64,000 bases of DNA from Purpureocillium takamizusanense. Its lineage: Eukaryota; Ascomycota; Sordariomycetes; Hypocreales; Ophiocordycipitaceae. Where the stretch lies: the NCBI RefSeq assembly GCF_022605165.1, contig NC_063068.1:4154001-4218000 (forward strand), read 5' to 3'. Below the pieces are notes generated by a model. That model was not told where the DNA came from. It was given only the letters and a program-made list of their open reading frames with translations, and searched no databases. Of this stretch, positions 34,164 to 47,163 are shown piece by piece. Numbering within the stretch: position 1 is the first letter of the stretch; every line of letters starts with the position of its first letter. The translations under genes were made by a program, and so were the position numbers.

Positions 34164-35281
34164 TCACAGCTTGTGTTTCCTCGTGTCCTTGATGCCCTTG
34201 GGGGGCTCCGTGGACAAAAGGTAGTTGGGATACTCCATAGACTTGTCCCCGCCCATGGTCGACGCACCTTGCCTCCTCCAGGCGGCGCCATCGACAGGAA
34301 TCACTTGGCCATTGATGTAGGTACCAGCCTCGGAGAAGAGGAAGACGGTCGCGTCGGCGACGTCGCGAACCGTGCCGAGGCGGCCCGAAGGGATCTTTGC
34401 GGCATACCGCGCGAGAACCGTCTCGTCCAAGCTCACAAGTCTGGCGGTGCCCTCCGTCTCTTCGATGGCCCCCGGAGAAATGACGTTGCTCTGAACGCCA
34501 CGAGGCCCGTACTCGAGGGCCACCGAGGCCATGAGGGAGTCGACTGCCGCCTTGGCGGCCGAAACGTGGGCCTGCAGGGGCATGCCCGTATAGTGGAACG
34601 TTGCCGAGACGTAAATGATGCGGGGCGACGAGCTCTTGAGCAGGTGTGGGATGGTGGCTTTGATGGTGTTGAAGGTTCCAAGCACGTCAATGTCCATGAC
34701 GGACTTGAAGGCGTTGGAGCTCATGCCGTCGAGCGACACGATGAAGTTGCCGGCAGCTCCGGCGCTGTTTGGGGGGTATCAGAGCCTTGCTTGGCCGGCC
34801 CGGGGGGAGCGTAAGCAAAGGGGAACGTACATGACGAAGTCGATGGATCCTAGCTCGCGCGCGCACCGATCGGCGGCGGCCTGGAGGCTCTCCATCTGCC
34901 AGCCAACGGGTCATGTTAGGACAAGGACCTATCCACAGCTTTGACGGCAGGAACGCATACCTTGCGGACATCGCAACCGCCAATGCCAATGACCTTGGCG
35001 CCGGGCCGGACCTTTGCGATGTCCCTGGCCGCCTCCTCAGTCTTACCCTCGCTGCGGCCGATGATGCAGGCGTTGGCACCCAGGCGAACGAGGGCCCTTG
35101 TTTGCATGCTGCAAATGGTGCCAGCACCTCCCGTCACAAACACCACGCGGTCCTCTGCGGGCGAGACGTCAGCGGGCCAGCCGTCGCGGGGGGCTTTCGG
35201 CAAGGGGGCAAAGGGGGAGGCTCAACTGAAGAGGCCATCGCGCCAGACGGGGGACAGATAATGCGACTCTGGAATGGACAT
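34164..35281 (-). CDS. sps19: peroxisomal 2,4-dienoyl-CoA reductase (SDR family)
   Basis: NADPH-dependent reductase that removes cis double bonds at even positions so that unsaturated fatty acids can enter peroxisomal beta-oxidation. Spliced as 35281-35227, 35154-34961, 34895-34831 and 34764-34164, giving 304 aa. Seen: MSIPESHYLSPVWRDGLF, the cofactor motif VVFVTGGAGTICS, IGIGGCDVR, then after two introns AGAAGNFIVSLDGMSSNAFK, the catalytic region FHYTGMPLQAHVSAAKAAVD and the SDR C-terminal INGQVIPVDGAAW. The protein ends in HKL, a variant type-1 peroxisomal targeting tripeptide. The first intron uses a weak GTTGAG donor (TTC A|GTTGAG), chosen because it joins DGLF to KDRVVFVTGG in frame. The family assignment is firm; the precise orthology to Sps19 is inferred. 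Confidence 0.9.
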
Positions 35282-38200
35282 GGTGTCGGCGGGCGAAGGA
35301 CGGCTGGGGAATTGGGGATCCTCGGGGGCGATCTGTCAAGGAAGAGCAACAGAGCCGATGTTTGCGCGCGCGCTGAGGTTGTCGCGGCCTTGTACTCTTG
35401 TGTTGGCGATGCGCTGGCAGCCATGCGCGGGGAAGAAGAGGACTGGTAACCAACGTACTACAGTATATGTGGTCGGTTCCCGGGAGCGGCGGTTGCGACC
35501 AGTACTGATGAGAAACGGCTTACGGGGGAGCGCGTGCCTCGGCCCACGGAGCTCAGATGTGGCGGCAGCCAACGACATGGAGTGCGTGAGCGAGTGGGTG
35601 GGGTCGGCCGGCTCCTTTCTCCATTCCCGTTCGTCACTCGAGTCCCAAGGAGCTCGTCTGCTAACTACGTTACGTTACAGCGCACAACAGTAGGGCTGGC
35701 TGGCCGGGCCGGACGGCTCTTTTGCCGAGGGACCTGCCCCGGCCCCTTTATTACCTACCAGTCGCATCCGGAATCATGCACGTGCATCGGCGGACACTGC
35801 GGGGCGGCCGGCAGGTACAGTCGCCGGGCACACGGACCGCCATCGGCACGGATTGGAACCTTTCAGCGGCCCCGTGGTGCTACGCACCTTCCCTGTGGAC
35901 AAAGACTAGAAGAACTATACTGTACGTACCAACTAGTCAACTTACCCGATGCCTGGATTGGATGCCTTGTTGGGGTTTCAAGGCCACGAGGCACCCAAGG
36001 CCTCCAGACCAGGATGGATCCATGTGTCCATCTTCCTTATTTATTGTTCCGAACATGCACCACCTAACTACGGATTAGTTAGACCGTCTTCCGTACGGCG
36101 AGCAACCACCCACACAGCCCGGGCAGCCAGCCCATCTCCGACATCGCCCTCTCGCACTCGGTTTGCCCCTGCCCAAGCCCGACTCTCAACGCTCCAGTCA
36201 ACTCGATGCGTTCGCTGTCAACCAACTCGCAGAATGCCACCGCTCCCCGTGCGTCGGCCCTTGTGCGCCGCACATGTGAACGCGCTCACGAGCAAGCGGC
36301 GACATGTAAGCGGCTGCATACCCATCACATCGTGGCGTGTCGCAGGGACTTTGTCTGAGCGGTCGTTTCTACTCGTACCATGTGCGTCATATTGATAGAA
36401 TCTACAGATGATGCTTAACCGCCACCTTTGAACGGGATACACCCCCGTGGCGCCAGTGCGTGGCGCAGACAAGAGACGACGCTCCTAACCCGGCCAGCTC
36501 CTGCAGCGTCGGTGAGGCCCTGATGACCGTCAGAGCTTCTATCCTGGACGCCGCATAGCTACCGCACCGTGCTGCGGCCACGACAACTCGGCCTTGATGT
36601 GCCGTTTCGACCGCCGCAACCATGTCATGGCCGGCATGCTCCTCCTGCGCTCATATCCTCCTTGATACTAAGCGCGATAGCCCCGGCCGACGCTGTTCAG
36701 ACGCAACTTACTTTTGCCGGGATCACCATGCCTGCCCGCGTTTCGGCGCTTTGGAGCGAGCGTGTGATGGGCCAACGCTAGTAGGACGTCCGACCGCATC
36801 CCACCCGGCCACGTTCTGCGGCTGCGCCGCGACACAGCCAACCATGGAGTCGTTCAGCCATTGCCGGTGGCAAACTCCGGCAATATCTCCAGAAGGACAA
36901 GAACGCGAGAGCATCTCGTCTGGCTGCCGCAGCTGCCCACGCGAGGGGTACGGCCTCGGGTCACAAAAATTCGAGACTCCAGGCCATCCAAAACCGGCTG
37001 TCACTTGAACCGGCCGCTGCGCTCATGCGGACCCTTCAGCAGCCGGGGGTTCATCGGGCACTCGTCTCGCCTGTGATCCGATCTTGACCTCGCGACCATG
37101 GCTCGTTCCCGGCATAGCTCAGCGTTGTCGTCGTTTAGGTTCGGCCTCCACCCTTCGCACTCTTCAGAAAGTTCAGAGCCTTGTCACCTCCCAGGACCTG
37201 CCCCGATTCGTAAGCCTCTTCGCCTTGGGCTCCTCACTGGTCAGCAGCGCAGTCACTGTCATTTTTTATATGCCCCGAAAGGGAAAGCCGCCCAGACCGT
37301 TAGGATCATGCATTCGGCGACGCGCCGTTCGGCAAGCCGATTCAACGGCCCATCAGCCGCAACGGCGCGGTTCGCAGCACAGAGACATGCCAGGATGGGC
37401 CCTGGTCCCGGCCCCTCGACCTCACTACGCCGATTCGCCGCTGTACGACGTCAGTTCTCTGCAAGCAAGCGCGTCGCTGCGACGTACTTGCTGCCTGCCT
37501 GCTTGCATGCCTGCCTCATCTCAGACCGAGCCTTGTCCCAACGCCTTCTTGTCTGCTTCCATGCCAGCGCATCTGATGCCAGTCGCACCGCACTGCTCTC
37601 GCAACACTCAAAAAAAAAAAGAAGATGCCATCTCTAGCCCAACCAGAAGAATCAATTCGTCGGCTGCGAGGCCACCAGTCACGACTGACCACGTGTAGCG
37701 CCGCTCTCCTGCGTCATGCCTATGGATGGGAGCACGAGCGAACCTTGTTCAAAGCCGCCTCGCGTGTTCCTCGCCCCCCATTGACATAGCTGCTGACGTA
37801 GTTCTTGAGGCCAGCTGTTTGATCACGTCAATTTGGCACGTCCGTACGTTCACCACAGTCGCTTGCCTCCGAGTCGTCGTCCGCTTTCCCCACGCCTCAC
37901 TGCTCACTACTACCCCATCATCGCCAAATGTTCTGCGGCGGAATGTGTGCTCCCATTATATCATGCACAAAGAAGGCGGCGGTAGAACACGTACATCCGG
38001 ATGCGACGATGGCCATCCTTGTCACCTGCCCTTGCCAAGCCTGGGGCCGACCGAATCCAGGGCATCCCTCCCTGGCATCTTGCTCGGCATTTGGAAGTGC
38101 TGTTCCGAGACACTCGAAACCCTGATGACGAGGGCTCGCTCTGCCGAGCCAAGGAATTCTCGGGCGAGATGCAGCAGCAGTATCAGCAGTATCAGCAGCA

Positions 38201-38660
38201 GCAGCAGAAGCAGTAGTGGCAGCTATAGTGCAGGTAGAGACGTCAAAGAGAAAGAGCAATAGCAACAAGAAGGCATTGCCCCATATACGGTAGGGGAAGC
38301 TTGTCATTGGGGTAAAATAGCTAGGAAACAAGAAACCCGCACGCTCAATGCGTCTCCGAGCAAGCCGAAGGCAGCCCCGGCACAAATGAATCCAACATAA
38401 CGCTCCGTCGCCGCCAATCTACGCTGCAAAGTCTGTTGCTGCGGAACGGCCCTGCGCCAGTGGAACTCCCAAACCCGAATAAACACCGATATGAGTGAGG
38501 CCTGACACCAAGAGGGTGCAAGCAACTGCCGCATTCTGCACAATATTACCAACGCCTGCAACGGCGAACACGCGCGCTGGTCGTTGTCTCTGTTGTTGTC
38601 GTCGTTGTTACCCTGTCACTAACAAGATCGTCCACGGCCTTTGGGGTGGCGGTGGCCATC
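35282..38660. other. gene-poor region, left part
   Basis: About 3.4 kb, of moderate GC content, starting at the promoter side of the dienoyl-CoA reductase gene. Open frames of 100-200 codons occur on both strands (for example around 37084-37698), but the frames overlap each other and carry no domain, signal-peptide or intron-joined pattern. A CAG-rich stretch lies at 38169-38216. Nothing else was recognised. Confidence 0.45.
38169..38216. repeat. CAG-rich imperfect triplet repeat
   Basis: CAG triplets interrupted by TAT codons in one frame. In one frame it would encode a Gln/Tyr run, but no convincing gene surrounds it. A second CAG-rich patch lies near 38945-38980. Confidence 0.7.
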
Positions 38661-38825
38661 TCATTTGCAACACAGCGGGCAGGTCTCGGGGAGGACAATG
38701 TAGCGCTCATGAGGCCCTGACGGGCATGACTTCTTGCGGCTGCCGTCTGTCGAGGTGCTGAAGAAATGGGCGCCCGGATCTATGCAGGACGTGTAGATAT
38801 AATAGTTCTTTGTGAAGTCGCACAT
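38661..38825 (-). CDS. 54-aa cysteine-rich protein of unknown function
   Basis: Small single-exon ORF of 54 aa, too short to stand out by length. The sequence starts MCDFTKNYYIYTSC, continues DPGAHFF, then SCPSGPHERYIVLPE, and ends in TCPLCCK. The arrangement (MCDFT start, aromatic-rich stretch, C-P-x-x-x-H, terminal CPxC) resembles short fungal hypothetical proteins with paired cysteines that may bind a metal, as far as I recall. Six cysteines are seen, two of them in CPLCC. No signal peptide. The same frame is open upstream (to about 39200), so a longer or spliced product is possible, but the upstream translation is low complexity. It is the only ORF in the 11-kb gene desert that I can support. 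Function is unknown. Confidence 0.55.
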   Translation of the reverse strand: MCDFTKNYYIYTSCIDPGAHFFSTSTDGSRKKSCPSGPHERYIVLPETCPLCCK

Positions 38826-39609
38826 GGTGACGAGGACCTGCCAGACGCAGCAGCTGGCATCCATGTCAGCTGGGGCAGATACACTCCGAGACGTAGGCAT
38901 ACATACAGCGGAGTCTGGGCCGGAAGTGATCAGTAAATTTCGAACGCGAGCAGCAGTAGCAGAAGCAGCAGCAGCAACCGCGGTGGTAGCCAATATTCGA
39001 GGCTTTGGGAACAATAGCAGCCTGGACACGCCCGGATGGACCTGGCAGAGAATGGCCCTTGTGTCGAGTTGGTTCTCAGGTGCAGATCCTAGATCCGAAG
39101 CCCGAAGATACGTTTTATCCTTTGCGATATAGGCTGCCTTGTTGCATACAGGCCGACGCGAGACGAGTTGGTCTCCCCTGGTGACATATACCAAACACAA
39201 TCGTATGTGACGTCAAAGCTGTGCGGCACACTGCTGGCTTCGAGCAGGTAATGCGATGCACAAGCAGCCTAGAGAGGGCAGCGTCGGTGATGATTATCGC
39301 TAGTCGAGATGTGACATCTAGAGTGGGACGCGGGACGGCGGCGGCATGGAAGCGGGAGCGGCCGCAGCTGTTATATCTTTGGTTGACAGCAGCCGAGGCA
39401 CGGTCTCTCGTCGAGCCACGACGAGCCTCGAGCGCGGAGCGGCGCGGCGCGGCCACCGCGTCCGACCGGTGGTGACACGACGCGGGATGAGACCGTGCCC
39501 ATGGGCTGCTGTCTGAGGAGCATTGAGCGCGGCTGGCGTCTCGTCTCGTCAAACCGGGGGAGGGGGTGTGCGCGTTGAGGGTGTTGACTATAAGCCAAGG
39601 TCGAGCCCA

Positions 39610-39626
39610 GGGGGGGGGGGGGGGGG
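39610..39626. repeat. poly-G run
   Basis: Uninterrupted G run inside the gene-poor region. Seen directly in the sequence. Confidence 0.8.
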
Positions 39627-42054
39627 CGATCTAAAACACTGGACGATAACTGCAGTCACAGCCCAAAGCTTGCTTCGTCCCGCCGCCGCTGGCGCCGGGT
39701 CCGCCGGGCCGTGATGGGTTTGATGTGTTTTGTTGCCGCTCCTTGTGCAAGTGCCCTCGTCTCTGACTTTTGTTTGTTGTTCTGGCATGAGAGGGACGGC
39801 CTTGTTAGGCGACGGTCTTGCGATGCCATAGGCACGACCAGGCTGCGTCGGCCGGCGCCTGCGATGCCATGGGCCCGCTCACACCGGAAGACGAGGACGA
39901 GATCACACGCGCCCGTACGAAGTGGCTGCGTGCAAGAACAGTAACGGACATGGAGGCGCTCGGGGAGAGCGAGCGAGATACGGCTGTGACCGACATCGTC
40001 GAACAGACACACGATACGGACAGTGGTGGCACAAACGCCCCACGCTCATGGGCGGCCACATCGCATTGGCATCTTTCCCCGGCCCGGGGTCTGCAGGCTT
40101 GCAAAGCTCAGGGCAAAGAAAATCCTCTTGGCGGGCACGCCCTGGGGCACGACCATGGCAGAGCGTTGATTCGCATGGGGGAGGGGCGGTCACCATACGT
40201 ATCTGTCACCTCGTGCTGAGGCTGGGGAGACCAGGAGGGGTCTGGGTGGTGAGCCATTGCCCAGGGGCCTGTCTCGCGGCCCATGACAACGTTTTTCCAT
40301 GGCCGTTAGCTTCCAGTCGAACTAGGAACCGGTGAGAGAGAGCCCCTCTGCTGTCGGCTGTCTCGCGGGGAAGGGATACTTGTGCGGCTTCGTGCTAGCG
40401 AGCGACCTAGCGCACAACTAGAAACTTGACCATGGACTGGACCAAACCTTCACTGTCAGTCAGGCCGCCAAACAGTGGATGGCCTGAAGCCCTCGACGGG
40501 GGGTTATTGACATGACCTCAGAATGAGATCAAAGGGGGGGGGGTCGAGGCGAGGCCGCAGAAGCAAGACAAGCGCGGCTTGGACAGGACACCTGGGAGCT
40601 GCAGTCAATGCCCCAAACATGAAAAGAAAGGGACATCGGGGCTTGTGGGGACGACCGTGTCGCCTGACAGTCACGATGATGTTTGGCCGTGGTGCTCGGG
40701 CCCGGCAGAGGTCTTGTCGGGGCGGCTCCACGCTCGTCATGCGAGCAAAGGCCCATGAGATGAACCTGGATGTGCTTTCCCGCTCAACGGGGTGATACCC
40801 CAGCGGAGTCCGACGTCGGAACGCATGTGCTCCAATGTCGAGATGGTGTGTACTATGGAGTGATTCGCCTATACTACCACAAAGTACAGATGATACTTTG
40901 TCGCTGGCCGGGCATGTATGGTTGATCCGACCTCGAGGTGCTGGTGGACGGGGCTACTACCCACGGCGTGTCGGCATGGAACCCTGCATATGCCCCCTGG
41001 TCGGGGCCTGGGGTGGAAGCCCCTGGTCGAGCTTTGCGCGCACGAGCATCGCGACCAGACAAGGGTAGCGATCTGAATATCCGGACATGGTAGGTATCGA
41101 AAGCGACGGGTCTCGAGGGGAAAAGCAAAGCCGGAGCCGGGAATGCCGGGCCCATCACGGGATATGAACAAGGTTATTACTCGTGCCTACGCGTTTTGGT
41201 CACGGTCTGTGCCATCCTGCCTGCGGCTCCGGGACCGATGTCAGAACTTGAGATGGATGCTGGACCAAGCCCAGGCCGGCAGGGCAGATCGAAGCGTGTC
41301 CAATGTCTCCAGAAGTGATCCTAGTCACGCAGCGGAACGGAGGATCACGCGCGCCGGATTGTGTTCGCATGCGTTCGTTGTCAAGTCCTGGATGCGCTGC
41401 CGCTGAACCGAGCCAGGGTTCGAAACCATGGCCGTACGACGTGCTCTCGTCGGACGTGTCCGGAGCCTGTTGTTTGGCGACACCGACCGGCCAGCGTCGA
41501 CTTGCAGCGCTGCCAACCGGCAGGTGGATGGTGTCAATGCGACGGGAAGCCATTTCTTCCTTCATCACCCACCGCACGGGCACTGAAATGACCATCTCTT
41601 GGTGCTGTCATTTCGCAATCTGTCGGGGGCCGCGCAGGGGACGAGGGTCCAAGCTCGCGCGGCTTCACCAGCGGGCGGCTGATGACCTGTCACGGAACAG
41701 AGGTCAGGAGTCGGGGGTACAAGACTCTGAGCGAGTAGCTAAGGCACCTACCTGGGTAAGGTACGAAGGCGCAACGAGGCTCAGCGGACACGGAGAGGAA
41801 TGGGATGGCGCTATCCGCGCGGATGCAAAGGTTGCTTGGAGACAGCTTGACAGACAGATAGTCAGACAGACAGACTGAGTGACGGACATACGGGCGCGTC
41901 TGTCGGAAGCAGTGGCGGCCCCAGGCCCTCCGAGCCCCCGCATTCCAATGCGAGAAGGTGCAGACATCTCGTCTGTTGTCTCTTGCCGCCTCGTGAACTT
42001 GGGTCCAGCAGGATGGGCTGGGCACCTCCCGTCACACGACGAACAACTCAGCCT

Positions 42055-42370
42055 AAAGTACCTCTGTTTCTACCAAGGAAGGACCTCCCCAAGGTACCTA
42101 ACAAGGAGGTACTGGTGGCATCACCGTAGTAGGTAGTAGCGCCTTCTTGGGGAAGGCAAGGCCAGACAGACAGTCAATCGTACCTACCTCATGGATGAGA
42201 TTGCAGGTACAAGCGTGCTGTACCGTGTACGAAGTACGTCGCACTTTGCCTCGGCCGACAGACCCCATACGCGCAGCTGCCTCGACGACGACACCTCCTT
42301 CCCACTATACTGTATACCTACCGTACCTCACCTGCCTTACCCAGGTAGGTAGATACCTAAGGTACGCAGG
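42055..42370. repeat. TACCTAGG / GGTACC motif cluster
   Basis: Dense set of AAGTACC, AAGGTACCTA, GTAGTAGGTAG, CGTACCTACC, TACTGTATACC and CCCAGGTAGGTAG units in the gene desert. Several are palindromic. It is the densest such patch in the window by eye. Confidence 0.65.
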
Positions 42371-45300
42371 CAGCTCCTTGATTGCATAAGGTAGAAAGCA
42401 GCAGCTCCTGCACGAGGAAGCGATTGATTGACCGACGGCGGGCGTACTACTAACCGGAGATTCCACCAAGTATATACAGTACCTGAAAACCTTTCCAAGC
42501 AGAGCCTCCGGCTATCACGGAGCTACGTCCGGTGTCAACTTGGAGGAAGTGCCGTTGAATCATCAGCCTCCTACTTGGGATGCCGAGCTCCCCCCCGCCC
42601 CCTCCCTTGACCCGGGGCTCAAGCCGCTGCAGATTGCCCACGCGGCAGGGACCTCGGGTTGCGCTCGGGATGGCTGCAGCAGCAGCCCGCCCTGCCAACA
42701 ACGAGAGACAGACATTGCCTTGCATCATTTCAAACATGGATTTAGGTTAGTACTTTTACGCAAGTGCTTTGCCTAAGGTACAAGGTACCTTTGCCGCTCC
42801 ACTCGACGTCCACTGCAACTGACGCACGTCAAGAGCCTGGGCCGCGAGACATTACATCTTTGTTGCCTCAATTATTTTTGTTTTATTCTTCTTCTTCACT
42901 TGTATGATTCCCGGCCGCCAATGGCACGCGCACGGTCCGTCGTCGTCGTCCATGCTTGCGTCAAGCCCTGCGTCAAAACTGCTGTGTGTGATCACTGCCA
43001 AGCCTGGCGTATCATGGCGTCCTTGGTGACACAGCTGCAGCCAAGGGCCAGTTGATCCGTCCGATTCTGGGTCCCTTGTGCGCCTCCAGACGTCAAGGGT
43101 CGTGGCGTGGCTTGGTCGCATGGGCCGTGGCCGGCTGGGCTCCGAGTCTTGATACACCGACACTGGCTCGACGTCGCGGCCGCCGATGCCCTTATCCTAG
43201 CCCCGTGTGTCCCGTTGGACTCGGCATCCGCGCCGCGACCTTGCCCGGATCCTTCAGACACGGCTGGTACCTTTGTGCATTGAAGAGCGCGTGTGCGACG
43301 CTGAAAATCCCCACTGCGAGGCTGGTCCCGCCTCTGTCGCCTCCATGGCCACCCGAGAGTTTGCTGCATCGCAAGCTGTACATGAGATTTGTACGCGTCA
43401 AACGGCATAAACCCCCGAGATCGGCATGTCAAGGCGCCCAAGAGGGGGGAAGCAAGCAATGTCCGGAGAGGAGAATCCGGCGCCAGGCTGCATCGGTCGC
43501 TGTTGGTCGCAGTCGTGGCGGCCATGAGGCGATGAGTAGGGTAAGAGTGAGATGCTACCCTACTGCGTACGAGTGTAGTAGTGTAAAGGATCCTGCAAGC
43601 TCAAGTCGAGTCCGAGTACGATGTCAAGAAACGGAAATTCCGCTGCTATGGACGTGACAACGACGGCAATCGGCCAACGTTTGCCGTGCCTAATGCCGGT
43701 GGGAAACTAGTGGCCTACTTGATGAGCCGAGGATTGCGTCGGTTCTAGCGGTGACGATATGGTACAAGAGTACATAGATGCTGGCTATAGTCCTCCTACA
43801 AGGCGGATGACAGACCCCAGCACAGATGCCAAGAGAGCTTGACGTCCTCACGCGTAAGCGGTGAGGTGGCTATCAGGATTCAAAAGTGTCGGCTCGCCGC
43901 AAGAACCAGGTGTTACAATGTACGACTTGTCGTTGCCTAAACCACACCCAATATTTCTCGCAAGCACGCACGCAAAAACCATGGCGATGATCTATGAGCA
44001 CATGCCTATGTTGGAACTGCAGCGAGTATTTACTCCCCGTCGCCTGCGTGTTGGCCATCCAAGCCATCGTTGCGGAGCATTGGTGGGTACTGGGAGTAAA
44101 ACATGCATCTCCAACCTCGGTCAAGAGGCTCGGCCGGCCCATTCCATTGGAAGGCCGTTGTAGACGGTTGTCAGGGATTTCTTGTCTGACGGCAAGGCGC
44201 TCCAAGACAATCGAGACATCTACGACTCTTGGCACAGTCATCATGGCATGGCACGCACCCACGTCGCATCTCTCGGTGGGCATTTGCAAGCTTTTTGCCA
44301 ACTGAGACCTGCGCACCTTCCATTGCATCGAGGCAGAAAGATGACGAGAACATGCGTGCATGAAGATGCGTACGTACCTGGATGCAAGTAAGGCCGACGT
44401 GCCGTATCATCTCACTCAGAAAATTGGCCTGCGCCCCAAGTTAAGACCTTGATGTCAAGATATTCATTCATTGGCTCGGTCGGTCTGGAAACACGATAAT
44501 CGAGATGACTTGGACGAGAATAACTAGTTCAGCGGATGCATCATTTGAGGCAAGCGAGTGTCAGAAACCCTGTTTCCCGCGGCCGGGCGCAGGTCATTTT
44601 TCTTGAGGCAATGGGCTCTTCCTTGTTTCTGGCAACCTCCAATGTAGCACGCCAGAGACATGAAATGGGCCGAAGGCGATGGATGGTCTAACTCTGTTCT
44701 AGGGACACACGATGGGTGGCGACAAAGAAACCGTCAGGGAGCTGCTCCGGCTTGGCTTTATCACAGGTTGAATCGCGTTGCGAATACTGCATCAAGCGTG
44801 CAGTGCCCCGGCGTGCAAGTTGCGCGGGCCGTCGTACCGTCTGGCGGCGTCAAGGTCCGGGAGACCCCAACTAGGAACGACTACTTGGTAGTTACTCTTA
44901 TATAAGATTTATTATGCAGGGCGACAACGTCCTCGGAGCCAGAGTCCCGGGCAGGCTTGGCGGGAGTGGGCGGTCCCAGGTCGGAATGGAATGCTTGAGC
45001 CGCATGGACGATATCGGTCTTGGCTTTATTAATGGTCATGATCCGAGTCCCATCACTGGCCACGGCAGAGCGCAGCAGGGCTGTGAGTTTTGGAGTATGC
45101 TGGCACGATGGGCGCAAAAAAAGCCCCTACGGCAAACCTAGGCATAGGCTTTGGAGACTGCGTTCGTACGTTGGGATTTGAGCCGCGGCGTGGACAAGTG
45201 AGTTTGGACCGTGCCGTCCTCGAGCTATGCTGGACCCTTTACGGCTCGTCAATGGGTATCGCCGCGTAGACATGCCGCAATTGGTAGGGGATCTCTTCGT

Positions 45301-46743
45301 GCTCCCATCACGCAATCTACTTCGCACAACTGCAGGGAACAAAACAGCGAGCCTTGGACGGCGTATGATGTAACCTAACGCAGAGCAAGGGAAGACCTAC
45401 TTCGTATGTGCGGGCAGATGGTTGCACCGCTGACCGTGTTGCATTCTGCGATGGGTCAGAAGGACCGCGCGATCCCGAATGATGGATTGAGTGCCCCAAC
45501 GTCCAATTCCCGATAAGGAGCCATGGCTGTTGGTCGAGTTCTGATCACCTGGGCGCCGTCATCCGAGGACACCGCGTCTTGGTGAAGCCGCCGCATCAGC
45601 AGACCTACACCGCACCAAAACGAAGCCAGCCCAGCTTCGGGGGCCCACGAGGCGCTGTGGCGAGCCCGATAATGGTGATGCAACAACGGGCACCTCGATG
45701 TGCTGCGCGGCGGGTATCATGTATCCTCACGGTGCGAGTGTGTGAATGACATGGTGGTTGCAACATGTTGACGAACACATGGGCGGCGGGAGGGAGGAGG
45801 TTGTGATTTCTGATGGCCGTTGCCAAGTCGCTGCTTCACATTTCACATGCAGCTGCCGTGATGGACGGGCATGCGTCCCATTGGCTTGACTTGCCCCAGC
45901 CACACCTCTCATGCAAGCCATCGACGCCTGTCCAATCAGTATCCGCGAATGAGTCTGACTGAGCCACAGTTTTTTTTTTCTCTGACGGCTGATGGATTGG
46001 CCTGGCCTTGGTTTGCCTGCCTGGGCCTGGATGCGCCTCCCTGTCAGCGGGTGGGATCACGATTTGCACGGGGCGCTGGTGGAGGCCGGGCCAGGTGGAG
46101 GCTTCCCCCCCCCTCCCGATCTCCCCTCCCATCAGCGGCCAGCCGAAGCGGAGCAGGAGGGTGGACAAGGGCGAATGGATGGATGGGCGGGCGGGCGGCG
46201 AATGGGAGCCGGTGGTGGTGGTGCAGCAATGGTGGTGGTGGTAGTGGAGGGTGGCGGTGGTGCGCAGCTCCCGCGGCGAATTCGCCCCCTGCCGGGAGCC
46301 AACCTCAGTGCCTACCAAGGTCAGGTCTGTCTGCTCCGTGAAAATGCCACTAACGACCTACCTGGAAAAGGCTCGAGCTCGCCTCCAATCCTGGTTCCTG
46401 GTCCATCTCTGCCCGTCCAATACCTAACTGCCTCATCCAACCGCGTTCGGCTCGACTAGCCTGCCAGACTGCCAACTGTCAACTGCCCACACGCGGTGCC
46501 ATCGCCACGGGCCCGGCACCCTCGACGGACACATCGACGACGAACGAATTCTCATTGCTTCTAGTTAGCAGCAACCATCCGCTCAACAACGATACACACC
46601 ACACATGCCAGGCCCGAGCTGACGAACCCTTTCCCCCGCCGCCCACAGACGACGACGACAACGACGACGACGCCGGCGACTCGATTCTCCGCCGCCGCCC
46701 GCCCCGGCTGGGTTGTTGCTGAGGGGGTGGTGAAGCATTCCAC

Positions 46744-47132
46744 ATGGCCGACTCGTCGCCGCGTGCCGTGCGCTTCTCGGGCGGCGAGGACGAGCTACAG
46801 CCCGAGCGGCCCCAGGGTCGCCGGCGCTCCATGGTCGTTCACCTCGAGACCGAGGATTCGTCCCCGGGCTCCGATGCCGCCGATCCGCACGCCAGCGAGC
46901 GCCGCGACGAGCTCGGCGACCTCGACGCCCGCTACGTCGACGGGGCGTCTGTGTCACAGCTGTCGCCAAGCGCCGCCATGAACGGCACGGCACCCAAGGG
47001 CCAGTGGTCCGCCCCTGCCGCAGGGGACGAGGCGACCGGCTATCCCAACGGGACCCGGCCGCAGAGGCCCCTGGCTCCGGCTCGGACGCCGTCCAGCACG
47101 TACAACCCCGCCACCTCGCGCAAGCCCGGAAT

Positions 47133-47163
<31 letters not shown>

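Larger units (their letters stand above)
38826..46743. other. gene-poor region, right part
   Basis: About 7.9 kb with no supported gene. ORFs on both strands reach about 200 codons but none shows a domain, signal peptide, membrane segment or intron-joined continuation. Motif clusters of the TACCTAGG type lie at 41745-41765 and 42055-42370, and a poly-G run at 39610-39626. From about 43,700 to 45,800 the sequence appears less GC-rich. The last 500 bp are CT- and GGT-rich and probably carry the MAPKKK promoter and leader. I found no terminal repeats, transposase or reverse transcriptase motifs. Confidence 0.45.

Noticed and set aside
37084..37698. 204- and 179-codon overlapping frames in the gene desert
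   Set aside because: Two frames are open at once, neither has a domain, signal peptide or intron-joined extension, and composition is Ser/Pro/Arg-rich as expected from GC-rich noncoding DNA.
38169..38216. Possible polyglutamine protein fragment
   Set aside because: The surrounding frame has no conserved sequence; it is better explained as a CAG-rich simple repeat.
41400..41440. tRNA-like GGTTCGAAACC box
   Set aside because: The flanking T-arm has a mismatch and no acceptor stem or D-arm could be paired around it.
43052..43657. 201-codon plus-strand frame opposed by a 177-codon minus-strand frame
   Set aside because: Both strands are open with no recognisable content. Probably chance openness in GC-rich DNA.
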